A DNA stretch of 64,000 nucleotides from positions 9,555,501-9,619,500 of the forward strand of contig OZ005611.1 of the NCBI GenBank assembly GCA_963930655.1, read 5' to 3'. Positions 48,001-60,100 of the stretch are shown one piece after another. Each line of letters begins with the position of its first letter. Position 1 is the first letter of the stretch. The translations under genes were made by a program, and so were the position numbers. Source of the DNA: Myrica gale (Eukaryota; Streptophyta; Magnoliopsida; Fagales; Myricaceae). The notes under the pieces are model-generated. The model ran no database searches and was not told where the DNA came from. It saw nothing but the letters and a program-made list of their open reading frames with translations.

Positions 48001-49277
48001 GATCTAAGCTTCACAATTTATCGATCATTGACTACAAAGATTTCGTAAACTATGTCGGAATAAGAATTGAATACAAGCCTAAAGCTTAATGCTTTCATGA
48101 GAAAAAACTTGCCGCAATCTAAGGCCATTTCCTTACAGTCGAAACAAGGTATACTTTCCCTAAGTATAGCTTAGAAACCTTGAGAAAAATAAGGATTTTA
48201 TGCACGTATATATTGATATACAAGATAAAAGGTTCAGATGTGCTAGTTAGGAAAAAAATATTTGTTACGCAGAAATTGAAGAAAGTAAAGTTTTCATGTG
48301 ATCACTTTTAGAATTATAAGCAATGCGAATACATGACTGCCCCTCCAAGGGACCCACTTAGTTAGGTGAAAAAATGTAAAGTAGTAGCCTTGTTGCCGCA
48401 GATAACAGCCAGTAACATGCTATAATGTAAGGCTTACCTGGCCATATTCACTGACTGTATCTAAACCAACGATACCAAGGTCTAGATCTCCAGATGACAA
48501 TTTCCGCACAATGTCTTTTGGCCGCTGAAACCAAACTTCCACGTTGGTGAGCTGCAAAATACATTGACAGATAAATGTTTAACAACAAAAGCAACATTTA
48601 CGAGCAACAATGAATATTGGGATATAGTAGGACAAACAATTGCAACAATTGATAATGAGATATGGTAGCACAACCACAGACAACTGCAACAATCTTTATA
48701 AGACCTACAGTAATTAGCGGTAACTTTTCAAAATATCCACCAGATTGCTTCCACGCAGTAATCATGCATGCGTATATTAATAACCACAACGCACATGAGC
48801 ACAGCATACACTAGATGATTTCAAGAGCTTTTCGGGCATGCTTTACCCATGACCGACTAGTTGAAATAGCAGGAAATATGCAATTTACTCAGGACCAGGA
48901 GAACGCCGCACCTGAGGAATTGCTGCAACATATTGTCGAGGATTGACCTGTTTGACGGACAATTGACAGTCCTTCACAGAGAAACATACATGACAAGAAG
49001 GTTAGAACTTGTTTTCGGGCATTTTCTCTGGAACCAGAGGAAAGGCAAAGAGGAGTACCTTGAGAAGCTCCAGCGTGTCAGACGCCATGCGGCCTTTGCT
49101 CGGAAGGCCAAGACGGATCGTGTCCCTCTCGGAGACCTTACCTTCGTCTAGTCGCCCGTTCACCACCGTCAACGTGCAGCACCAAACAATGGGTTTCGCA
49201 GTAATGCGAGAGGACGAGAAGACCCGGAGGGAGCTCATCGGGCATGAGAGGCGCGGCTGGAGAGTCGAAATAGACAT
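45071..49277 (-). CDS. HISN1: ATP phosphoribosyltransferase, plastid (histidine biosynthesis step 1)
   Basis: Eleven inferred exons on the minus strand: 49277-49059, 48971-48912, 48551-48438, 47544-47479, 47388-47281, 47176-47093, 46231-46130, 45994-45881, 45804-45724, 45578-45459, 45166-45071. All are whole-codon exons, giving 387 residues (about 411 in Arabidopsis as I recall). The enzyme condenses ATP with PRPP to phosphoribosyl-ATP, the committed and histidine-inhibited step. Residues 1 to about 48 are Ser/Arg-rich and suit a plastid transit peptide. The catalytic part follows: [71 protein letters not shown]. The C-terminal regulatory domain covers TVTANMRG through GPTVSPVFC to [19 protein letters not shown]. 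An upstream in-frame ATG at 49481 would add 68 residues without similarity; I prefer 49277. Decayed copies of the last exon lie just downstream. Confidence 0.95.
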
Positions 49278-49617
49278 GGTTGCTCGAGCTCTCACTGCGT
49301 AAGAGTGACTGAAAAATTGTCGCTGCTGAGGAACTTCGAAGCTAGAATCTAAACCGTGGGGCTTTAGGGATATGCTGTACTGCGGGCTACGATCTCCTGC
49401 GGTAGTCTTTACGCAGTAAACAAGAAGTCTCGCGCCAGCGGAAATGGCAATTTCTCCGACGGGGTAAAAACGAGAAATCATTTCATTTTTTTGTTTGTTA
49501 TTCAGTTATATCACGAGTGATGGAAAGTAAGTGGGATGCCTCGAAGTTCAAACATATCACTCCAAAATTCACAATATATAAACAGAATGCTTCAAAATGC
49601 GCAATATATAAATAGAA
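49278..49617. other. HISN1 promoter and leader
   Basis: The GC-balanced leader of HISN1 to about 49480, then AT-rich DNA with two imperfect copies of a roughly 30 bp word (CAAAAT-C-CAATATATAAA). Confidence 0.4.
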
Positions 49618-49853
49618 GGGATAAATGTAAAATTGGTCCCTGTGTTATATGCAAAAATCGATTTAGTCCCTGTGATATGAAAAATATCGATTTAGTCCCT
49701 ATGATTTCAGAAAGTGATAAAATCAGTCTCTAATGGAGGACCAATAACAAACGAAAATAGAATCACAGAGACTAAATCGATGTTTTTCATATCACATCAC
49801 AGGGACTAAATCGATTTTTGCGTATAACACGGACTAATTTTGCATTTATCTCT
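49618..49853. mobile_element. MITE with about 90 bp inverted repeats
   Basis: Left arm 49618-49708 (GGATAAATGTAAAATTGGTC ... AAAAATCGATTTAGTCCCTG) and right arm 49759-49853 are near-perfect reverse complements around a roughly 50 bp centre. Each arm itself contains the TCGATTTAGTCCCTGTG word twice. No coding capacity. It is the size and style of a common plant foldback MITE. Flanks share TAAATA, but a target-site duplication is not certain. Confidence 0.75.
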
Positions 49854-51270
49854 AAATATAATGCAAATTGCTTCAAGATACACATACCAAACTGTGGAAT
49901 TCCATGTTTACATTACAGGACCACAACATACAGAATAACAACAAAGTTAAACATCTACTTGTCTTATGTAATTACAGGACCACCAAAAAAATACCAGCAC
50001 CAGTTCAAGAACTACATTCTCGTCAGTTCTATAATTACAGCTCCCAAAAACAACCAAACAGATCACTTCTGACATCCATGACACAAAAAACTCGACCAAA
50101 ACGGATCCAGGTACTTGAACAGAATCAAAAATCAGTTCATGTCTACAGGACCACCATCATTTCCCCCATCTACTTCAAAACGTCGGTAGAGAGTTTGTCC
50201 TCTAACCACGAACCTACACAAAAAGGCAAATAAATAAATGGGTTAGCTACCAAAAACCAACATAAAGAAATGGGCCAGTTACAGATGGGTGAGACTTAGC
50301 CAAATAAAGAAATGAGTTACCTTATCAACGTATGCTTCGACTTGCAAAGGGCCAGCTCAAGATCCAAGCCCAATGGACCAAAAAATCAAAATGCCCCCAA
50401 AAATTTGTTAGGGCTTCGACGAATGTATGCTTCGAAATCACCGAACACTGGGGCAAAAAATCGTGAAAAGGGATAGAGGCTTTTACAGGGGTATGAAAAC
50501 ACTTGGGCAGTTTTACAAATTCTTCGGTTTATGTTCGTGGAGTCCAAAACGGTGTGCTGCTATCGAATGAGGTGTAATGTGTGTTGTTTTGTAAAATGGG
50601 GTAGGATGTTAAATGAGTTAAATGGTTTGTTTAGCTTCATTATCAGTGACTGTCAGACTGAGATGCTGACGTGAATAAGTGACGCTGAGCTGGCAAAAAT
50701 GCTGACATATTAATGGATTCCGATAGAGCTGTGGATAGAATATGAAACGGAAGTACTAGATCATTAGATGGATAATGACTCGATGACTATGAGAAAAAAA
50801 AGTAATAATAATAATTAGGATCAAAATTTAGTGATCAAATTGTCAATTTCTCTTCATTAAATCCACTTTTTAAAAATTAAAATATTTTTAACATATAAAT
50901 ATTGACTCGCTTTCATCACATTCTGCATACTATCATACTACATGCAATATCTCCCAATAATTAAGGAACATTTTGCTACTTCCTAACACTTTTCTCTCCT
51001 TTTTTAATACTTTATTACTTCTTCCAATATAAATATCGTCTTATTTTGTATATATTTCATGTGAATCTTACGGTATTGTCTAAAGTTATTAAATCTAAAA
51101 AGAATAATAATGAGAATAATATGGACAATGACATTTTTACTCCGAAAATGAAAGGGTACTCCGTGGAGAAAGAAGTGGGAACGGAAAAGATGGGGCGGAG
51201 CAGTCAATCAACCCGAAGTCGGAGTGGAGTCCTTATTTCGGTAAAAGCATTCAAGGCAAAAAAGGGGAAA

Positions 51271-51317
<47 letters not shown>

Positions 51318-51640
51318 TTAAACGAGAAGAGCCCACTTAAAAACCGAAAACCCCCCAATGCACACTTCCTTCGACCTTCCTCTCTACCTTTCGCTCGTCG
51401 ATCCAGGAAATCCCACTCATAGCTGTACCCACCAACTTCTCCGAGCGCCGACACAAATTCTTATCTATAATTTACTAATCATGGATTAAATCTGGAGATC
51501 CGAGTCCTCCTTCGAACTCAAGAGTGAACACATTACCGAGTCAATAAGCAATTCCGTTTTTAGTTTTCACGGTCCTCCGCGTGGGGGTATGATAGAGTCA
51601 CCGGTGGTGGAGGCCAGGGTTTTTATTTTTCTAAGCACGC
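49854..51640. other. Intergenic and NIPA promoter/leader
   Basis: AT-rich to about 51150 with no supported gene. Bases 51320-51640 look like the promoter and 5' leader of the magnesium transporter gene. Confidence 0.4.
51274..51315. repeat. AT microsatellite
   Basis: About 21 TA units, some 325 bases upstream of the NIPA start codon. Confidence 0.95.
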
Positions 51641-54600
51641 ATGGCGTCGGCGACCACTCACAGTCCGCCGTCGAGCTGGCGCGATGGCATGTCCTCTGAC
51701 AATATTACTGGACTCGTCCTCGCTCTCTCTTCCAGCATCTTCATCGGCGCCAGCTTCATTGTTAAGAAGAAGGGCCTGAAGAAGGCCGGCGCTTCTGGAA
51801 TCAGGGCAGGTATCAATCCTTCAAATGACTGTTGGGGCCACTTTTCTGAATTTGAATAATTTGGTGGGTAATTGTTGATTTTGTCTCTGGTCTTCGAATT
51901 TTAGTTTGAATTAATGTGAACCGCGGAAACGGCATCGAGTGTCAAGATAAGGTGGGATTGTTTCATCCATCTAGTCGAGATTTTCCCTTAGGAATGTCCA
52001 ATTGATCGTACAATTTTGTTCGTGGACCATGAGTGGAACGGTATAGGAAATTAATTGACCTATGGGTGTGTTTGAAATAGAATTGAATTGTATAAACCAT
52101 GGGCCATTCCCTTTGTGCCCCCCCCCCCCCCCAAATGGCAAATTCTAGGGTTTAAACAGATCCGCATCAAAACAATGCTGGACTGACCAGTGACCAAATT
52201 TAGCGCTGCTTTGGTGTCATCGGATCATCTTGTGGATGCGGGGTATGGGTAGTAGAACTGTATTACAGACTAGGGTGTTATTGAACTACTTGTTTGTATT
52301 ACCTTTTTTCGAGAGTTGTCTTGCACTGTTGCACATGCATCTGCCCCTAACATCCACTGGTGCTAATGTAATGGGCGTTAGCCCATGCTTGCTGTTTTAT
52401 ACTTTGCTGGTATGCTTATGTTTAGTCTCACGTGTAACAATTTTCTTAAAATTATGTTCATTGATTTTTTTTCGCAGGTGTTGGAGGCTATTCTTACTTA
52501 TATGAGCCTCTTTGGTGGGTGGGCATGACAACAAGTTAGTCTTATATCATTCCCTTTGGTCATTAATCGATTACTAGATCTACAATTTGACTTTCCCTGT
52601 TCCATTCGTGTTCTCTTAAGCAGTATAAGGTTCTACAATGGTATCTGAATCACTCATTTTATGGACATTACAACAGAACAAAATTTTTGTTTGTTGTTTC
52701 TTTTCCTGCAATAGGATCAATAGGAACCACTAAATCCTGTTCTTTTCTCCTAACAAGAACCAAATGGGTTCAAAATTTGAATCAAAAGATAGTACAAATC
52801 CACAAGCGTCTGTTAAAATGCCATGATAAAATTATGGTAATAGTTTTATTCGCTTGACATCTACACATTCATTTCTACAAACTAGTAAACGAAGGAAAGA
52901 AGCATTTATTTTTTACAGATTTGTTTTTCATTTAAGTTTGAAGTTTATGATTATAGTTTAAGAATAAGATCTCTCATGGAAGATTGCCATTCAACAGTGA
53001 TCGTTGGGGAAATTGCTAACTTTGCGGCTTATGCATTTGCGCCAGCTATACTGGTCACTCCTCTTGGGGCTCTCAGCATTATTATCAGGCACGATAAAAT
53101 ATTTGCTCTATAAATAAGCCTACTTCTCCACTGTTGAGTACTGACTATCATGTTCTCTGCAGTGCTGTACTTGCGCACATTATTCTGCGTGAGAGGCTAC
53201 ATATTTTCGGAATTCTTGGCTGTGTTCTGTGTGTTGTGGGCTCTACCACAATTGTTCTGCATGCTCCTCCAGAGCGCGAGATTGAATCCGTGTCAGAAGT
53301 GTGGGATCTTGCTATGGAGCCAGGTAATTGCAAAGTTTCCTGGAATTGTGTGTGTTAATTCATTAAATCATTCTTTGCTTTTCATGTACGGATTTTAGGC
53401 TCTCATTTGGTTCAATTTGAAATTTTCGTTTTTTTCTCTTTTGTTTCTTTTGCAGCTTTTCTCCTGTATGCATCTTTGGTTGTAACAGCTGCATTAGTAC
53501 TTATATTTTGCTTCATCCCCCAGTATGGGCAGACGCACATAATGGTTTATATTGGAGTTTGTTCTCTTGTAGGGTCTTTGTCGGTATGTACCAATGTTTA
53601 ATTGAAAAGTTTAATGTGCTAACTTTTTCCATATCCTGTAGTGTTCTAATTGTAAGGGTGCTCTTTGACAGGTCATGAGTGTCAAAGCACTTGGAATTGC
53701 CTTGAAGTTGACATTATCAGGGATGAATCAACTAATTTTTCCCCAAACTTGGGCATTTGCTATAGTTGTAATTACTTGTGTTATTACCCAAATGAATTAT
53801 TTGAACAAGGTAATGTTGTCTTTTCTGTCCCTACCTTTTGTCTCCCGTTTAAGTTTTTCCCCCAATTTTCATTTTCTTTAATATCAAATTTTACTGGGAA
53901 ATTACTTATTTAAATTCATTCTAACATTATGACTGATGACTGGAGTATATTCGAATATTTAGATTAAACTGATAGCTTTTCAAACTGTCAAATATTTATA
54001 GCCTATAATATCTGCTTGCTGTGGAAATAAGGAATTGAGGCTAGTTCAGGGCTATGGTTGTTGAGTGACAAGTGCATCAAAACATTGGGAACATGCTATT
54101 CTTGTAACATGTAATTTTGTGGTTCTTATCAAAAGATGAGATGCTCACGAGTGTGCATACTGCACTCATGGTGTAGTCTCTTTCAATTAATATGTATGCC
54201 TAGGATTGAGCCTGTCAGGTCAGGGTCCATGGAACCGCCTAATTCTGGATGCTCTCTTGCCACCATTTTGATCACCATGTGGTGGGTGATGCTGGAGCAA
54301 CTGGTTCCTTCAACTATTGTCATCGTCAAACGGATTTTTCATGTTCTGGTAGTTGGATGAAATACTGAATGATGTTCATCTTAGACAAAGGAAATGGATT
54401 TTCCCCCCTACTCGGCTAGATGGCACTGCTGCTTCTTATGGAAGCTTCTGCCCAATCACTATTTGGGCTAATATTATGTGAGAAACAGCTAGAACCAACA
54501 ACTTCAGACGACAGCAGGTGTGTCAAAAAATTTTAAAAACCCAATAAACGCATTAATTAACCCATTGCCGAGGAGATTCTGGTGATTCCACAGATTATTT

Positions 54601-56189
54601 GTTGTTTTCTTATTGGAAAGCTTCTAACTTCTTCCTTTATGAACACCTTAAAATTCCACAGAGTACTGTGTAATGTTGAGTGTTTCATACAAATAGTTAG
54701 ACGGATGAATAGTAAGTTAATAAAACTGCTATGAAGTTTCGGGGCATTGTTTGATTTGCAAGTGCATGGATTACAATGTCAAAATTCTGGAATGTGACGA
54801 ATAATACATGTATTTTTCCACATGGGCAACGTGTACAATTTTTTTGCACAACTTTTTTTATTATCTGTTTTTTCATTGTAACTTAGTGTGTGATTGTTCC
54901 TTTGTTTCTCCAATGCAGGCACTCGATACTTTCAACACAGCTGTTGTCTCACCCATATACTATGTTATGTTCACATCACTAACGATTTTGGCAAGTGTGA
55001 TTATGTTTAAGGTATATTCTTTGTTTGACCAGTGATATCTGAGCACTTCCTTTACTTTCACTTGGTCAATATTATTTGAAATGTTTTGTATAATGCAATC
55101 TGTGTTGTGGAAGCCTCTGAATAATATGGGCATCCATTGCCTTTGCTGCATGTTCAAAAATCATGAATTTCGACCCTTGTTTGCTACCTTTTTCTTTTTC
55201 AGTTTGTTCTAGAATCGTTAAACATCAGGACTGTGGTCCTCAGTTCATGTACCAAACACTGAAGAGGACGTTGAGAGTTGGGGATGTTGCATTCTCTCAA
55301 ACTCTCAGTCTCTCTCATAATAACCTTTAGGATAGATAAAATCAGCTCCATAGAAGGGACAGAAGACAGACTAATGTCATTTGGTTTTTTCTTCATGATA
55401 TGCAATTTCTCTTGTTTTGTAGAAATTTTATCCTGTCATAGGTCATCCTTCCTACCATTGTGTCAATTCAACTTCTGATTGACGGCTCTAAATTCCTGAT
55501 TTTTTATGGTTTAACTGAGCTGAACTCTTTTGGTTGCTGCAATCAGCGGTTATTCCATATTAATAAATTGCATTTCGTTCTGGGCCAATCATTCCTTAAG
55601 GTATCCAAATTTCATTTCTTAATTCTGGGTGTCAAAAGCTTTGAACTCAGATTTTCCTGTTGTACCCGAACTCAATTTTCGTTTCATCAAAGAAGTTATC
55701 AATTACGGCACAGGCTGACTTGAGTCTTCAGACTCATTTGAATTTTTCATATAAATTCTAGGATGGGTGACATCGTGGGATTTCAATATACTTTCAGGAT
55801 TGGGATAGGCAGAATCCAACCCAGGTAGTCACAGAAATGTGTGGCTTTGTGACGATCCTTTCAGGAACCTTTCTTCTTCACAAAACAAAGGATATGGCGG
55901 ATGGTATGTGTGCTATATCATTCCTGTGAACCCTTCATAACATCTGATGGTTATTGACAAGTGTCTTATGTCTATGACTCCCATGGGCACTGGGAACTTG
56001 TAGGCTTGATACATGATGTTGAACTGTTTAATTCATCTTTGGCATTCTGAAGAATTTATACCTCTATTGTCGAATTGATCTACAGGTTTGTCAACGTCTC
56101 AGTCCTTGCGACTTTCTAAGCACTCAGAAGAGGATGGCCTCAATGGTTCTGAAGGCATCCCTCTTAGGCGGCAGGAATCCTCAAGATAA
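51641..56189 (+). CDS. NIPA-type magnesium transporter
   Basis: Nine inferred exons: 51641-51809, 52478-52534, 52998-53088, 53163-53323, 53456-53583, 53672-53809, 54919-55011, 55798-55903, 56086-56189, in phase, 348 residues. This is a membrane protein of the NIPA/DUF803 family, thought to move Mg2+ across plant membranes. About nine hydrophobic segments are visible. The first ([20 protein letters not shown]) is followed by KKKGLKKAG. Then come [45 protein letters not shown] and [20 protein letters not shown] with the family's HAPPEREI loop. Later segments include [32 protein letters not shown] and [18 protein letters not shown]. The soluble tail ends in LRRQESSR. Intron 3 appears to begin with GC (ATCAG/gcacga), since no GT donor keeps the frame. 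Plant relatives I recall are At1g34470 and At4g13800. Confidence 0.92.
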
Positions 56190-56303
56190 CCATGACCTTT
56201 TCTGCCTGTCATATAAAACTTTCATGCTTTTTCAGGGGAGGGCTCTTGCTGATGCAACCTTTATTTTATGGAGGTATTTCGTCCATTCGTAATGTCTTGG
56301 AGG

Positions 56304-56336
<33 letters not shown>

Positions 56337-57300
56337 AAGGGTGAGATTCTAATGTTTCTTTCCTCCCTTTTGCTTCGCAGTGACTATGCTTTCAGCTGTC
56401 GCATTGTATACGCTCTCTTCCCACTGCATACGAAAGCCATTGACCAACATAAATTTTGTGCACGTTTGATTCATTGTTGTATCCTAGTTAAATTTTCCAA
56501 CCTTGATTTTATTTTTAATTTTTTGCGAAAATTTGAACTGGAGAGTCCAGGAAGGGGTGGCTAGGGGCGCAAGCATATCTACCTTTCTCCTTGTCTCCCC
56601 TCATTTTTGGTCCTGCAGTCAAGCGAGTAAAGAGCAGTTGCACGAGTCATGACTGGTGTGTCTGAATTCGATCCATTTCTGCAACGACATGTCGTAGTAC
56701 TGTTACAAAAACTTCAGTACCACGGCGCATATGGACGTGAAAACTGGAAGGAAGGATTTAGAAGCATGTAGCAGGTCCCAAGATAGTGAAAGAAAGTACT
56801 AGTAAATCATCGGTCTGTCGCGCTCGATGCTACCAATGCTATTCTAAAAAATTAAGTTATCAAATTAATTGGAAGGTAGACCACCAAATCTCGAAAAATC
56901 ATGGTGATTTGGTAGGAATTTTCTGTTCTAAGAAAACTTTACAAATTAAAAACGGAATTTCCTTTTTTTTTTCTTGTCAGATCTTAACCTGTTGTCAAGT
57001 TAAGTTCTTGTGAGTACACTCCAATGACATTTTCCACAATTACCAATCGAATACAGTTAAATCCCACTACGGAAATTGTTGGGATTTAAAAAATTTACAC
57101 CAGAAAATGCTCTCAAAAATTGGGGAGCATCATGATCTAATAATCATTATTGCAGGCTCGCAACTCATATCTTGCAAAACAGTTCAGTTTGGGAAAGTTT
57201 TCTGAAAGACTGAACTGGTTGTGGATTAGCCATACTTGTATCCAACTGTAGTAAGGGTTGCACATATGTAATTAATCTTTCTTAACTGACCGCTTTGTAT
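56190..57300. other. NIPA 3' untranslated region and intergenic DNA
   Basis: The first 400 bases or so are probable 3' untranslated region, including a GA repeat. The rest is AT-rich and I see no gene in it. Confidence 0.4.
56306..56334. repeat. GA microsatellite
   Basis: About 14 GA units, probably in the 3' untranslated region of the NIPA gene. Confidence 0.9.
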
Positions 57301-57315
57301 ACAAAAACAATTCAT
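57301..57315. repeat. LINE target-site duplication, 3' side of the element
   Basis: acaaaaacaattcat, identical to 61822-61836. It directly abuts the element's poly(A) tail (T-run on the plus strand). Confidence 0.85.
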
Positions 57316-57382
57316 TTTTTTTGGATAAATAAGCCAATCTCATTAGAAAAATGAATACAGTACAAAGACTATACCGCAAACA

Positions 57383-60100
57383 CTATTCTAAACAAGCCAG
57401 AAAAGAAGCAAAATCATCAAAATCAAGATAAGGGCAACCAAGCACCGAGTTTCCCCAAGAGAACAACAAAGAAAGAAAGACACCCTGCAACCTATCCAAG
57501 GACAAAGAACAATCCTCAAAACATCTTCTGTTACGCTCACGCCAAAGACACCGCCAGATACAATGACGAATCATTCTCCAAATAGCCTGCGCAATGGGGT
57601 TTCTTAGGCTTCTCTTCCAATACCTCAGCATCTCATCCACCTTCTCTGGCATAACCCAGTGAAAATTCAGAATATTAAGCACATGGGACCAAAGCTCACA
57701 AGCATAGGGGCAATGCAACAAAACATGATTAACTGATTCCCCACTACATCGGCATAAGAAACACCAATCAGCAATGATGAAACCTCTACGACGAAGATTA
57801 TCAGTAGTTAAGCTCCTACTAAGAGTTGTCTCCCACACAAAGAAAGAAACCCTCGTAGGGCACAAAGATCGCCAAACATCTTTCCACGGGAAAGAGGGAG
57901 CAGCCCCTCCTCTAAGCGCACCATACATTGATTTAACAGAAAACTTCTCATCCTTAGAGCCCATCCACTCGAGCACGTCCTCCTCCCCGCGACTGATGGT
58001 AACCCCGTACACTAAGGCAAAGAAAGCATCAAAATCCTCCAACTCCCAGTCATTAGCAGCTCTAGAGAACGGAACATTCCAAGTCACATCACCACCATCC
58101 TCAATCAGACAATCCGCCACCATAGCCTCCTTACAACGAGATACGGAAAAAACCATAGGGAAAGTGAGACTCAAGGGCTGCTCACCACACCAAACATCAT
58201 GCCAGAATCTAATCTGGGCACCACTTCCCACCTTGAACCGAATGTGCTTACTAAAGGCACCCCAACCTTTGCTAATGAACCTCCACAAGCTAACCCCATA
58301 AGGGCCACGTCCAACAGATGTATGCCAATCTCCAATCATGCATCCATATTTTTCAGCAATTACCCTCCTCCACAATCTATCCCTTTCCATGGCAAACCTC
58401 CATAATCATTTGCTTAATAACGTCGTATTAAACAATCTAATGTTGCGAATGCCCAACCCTCCATCATACAACGGAGAACACACCGTATTCCACTTCACAA
58501 GATGAAGCTTATGAACATCACCATCACTTCCCCAAAGGAAGTCCCGTTGAATTTTCTCCAACCTACTAGCTACTCCCGACGGAATAGAGAACAAAGAAAG
58601 GAAATATGAAGGTAGACTCGAGAGAGTATATTTGATAAGAGTTAACCTGCCACCCTTAGAGAGGTACATTCGCTTCCATCCCGCCAAACGATGTTCCATC
58701 CTCTCAATGATCTCATCCCAAATATGAATGTTTTTGAAAGAAGCACCCAAAGGTAGGCCAAGGTACTTAATCGGCAAGGAGGAGACACCACACCCTAAAA
58801 TATCCGCCAACTCCTGGACATTCTCCACCTTACCAATAGGGATGACCTCGGACTTAGAGAGATTAATCTTTAAGCCCGAAACCGCCTCGAAGCATAAGAG
58901 AAGACATCTGAGATTCCGAAACTGCTCAGCATCCACCCCACACATCACTAAAGTATCATCAGCAAAAAGAAGATGTGAAATAGCAACCCCCTCACTCGAC
59001 ACCCCTCCAACTGTAAAACCTCGTAACCCCCCGTGTACCATAACTACCTCCATCACAATAACGAACAGCAACGGAGAAAGGGGATCTCCTTGGCGTAAAC
59101 CGCGAGAGCTACTGAAGAACCCTTTAGGAGACCCATTAATAAGCACCGAAAACTTAACTGTCGAAATGCAGAAGAAAATCCACCTACACCATCTTTCACC
59201 AAACCCACATCTCTGCAAAAGGTACATTAGGAAATTCCAATTCACATGATCATAGGCCTTCTGCACATCCAGCTTGCAAAGCATACCCAGTTCACCCGAC
59301 CTCAACCTAGAGTCAATGCATTCATTGGCCACAAGCACAGAGTCCAAAATTTATCTTCCCTTCACAAAAGCATTTTGAGAAGGATAAATAATCTTGTCAA
59401 GAACGATCTTCAATCTGTTAGCTAAAACCTTAGCTAAAATTTTATACACACCACCCACAAGACTAATAGGCCTAAAATCCTTAAGATCAACCGCGCCCGG
59501 TTTCTTAGGTATTAGGACAATAAAAGAAGTGTTCAGGCTCCTAACAAACTTCCCCTCTGTCGCAAAAGCGTTAAACACCAACAACATATCCCTTTTCACC
59601 ACATCACAACAAGATTTGAAAAAGGCTAAAGAGAAGCCATCCGGGCCCGGCGCCTTATCCCCATTCATGCTATTCACCACACTTGTCACTTCTTCCTCCT
59701 CAAACGGTCTTTCAATGTATTCAGCCTCCTCCTCCAGAATACTACCGAACTCTAACCCGTCCAACAACGGGCGCCAACCAAATGGCTCCTTATACAGAAA
59801 AGCGTAATAATCAACGATCGCTCCTGAAATGACAGTCGGGTCCTCCACCATCTCCCCCCTCTAACTCCAAGCTAGAAATGGAGTTATTTCTCCGATTAGA
59901 GTTAGCTACTCTGTGGAAGAACTTAGTACATCGATCCCCTTCCTTGAGCCACAACGCTCTAGATTTTTGTCTCCAACTCAATTAGACGGTCAAGCTCCCT
60001 GGATACAGTCAACTTCCTCTCCTTACCCTCCGCATCCAAAATGTCCCTCTCATCCAACTCATCAAGAGAAGATAACTCCTGTAAAAAAGAATATTTACGA
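57383..60100 (-). pseudogene. LINE ORF2 remnant: reverse transcriptase and zf-RVT, endonuclease missing
   Basis: From the 5' side: a linker (SSLDELDERDILD, then [20 protein letters not shown] in shifted frames), then [77 protein letters not shown] and the catalytic [10 protein letters not shown], then LGLPLGA and [17 protein letters not shown]. The last third (57383-58390) is the zinc-binding tail with CFLCRCSGESVNHVLLHC. Premature stops lie at about 59348-59350 (after FVKGR, expected Gln) and about 58403-58405 (after TTLLSK, expected Trp). The linker near 59860-60090 is frameshifted. No endonuclease motifs precede the linker. Confidence 0.85.

Noticed and set aside
49278-49481. Longer HISN1 N-terminus from an upstream in-frame ATG
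   Set aside because: The added 68 residues lack similarity to the family; the start at 49277 gives a normal-looking transit peptide.
57774-59249. Long plus-strand open frames opposite the LINE reverse transcriptase
   Set aside because: They are antisense shadows of the coding LINE sequence and match no family.
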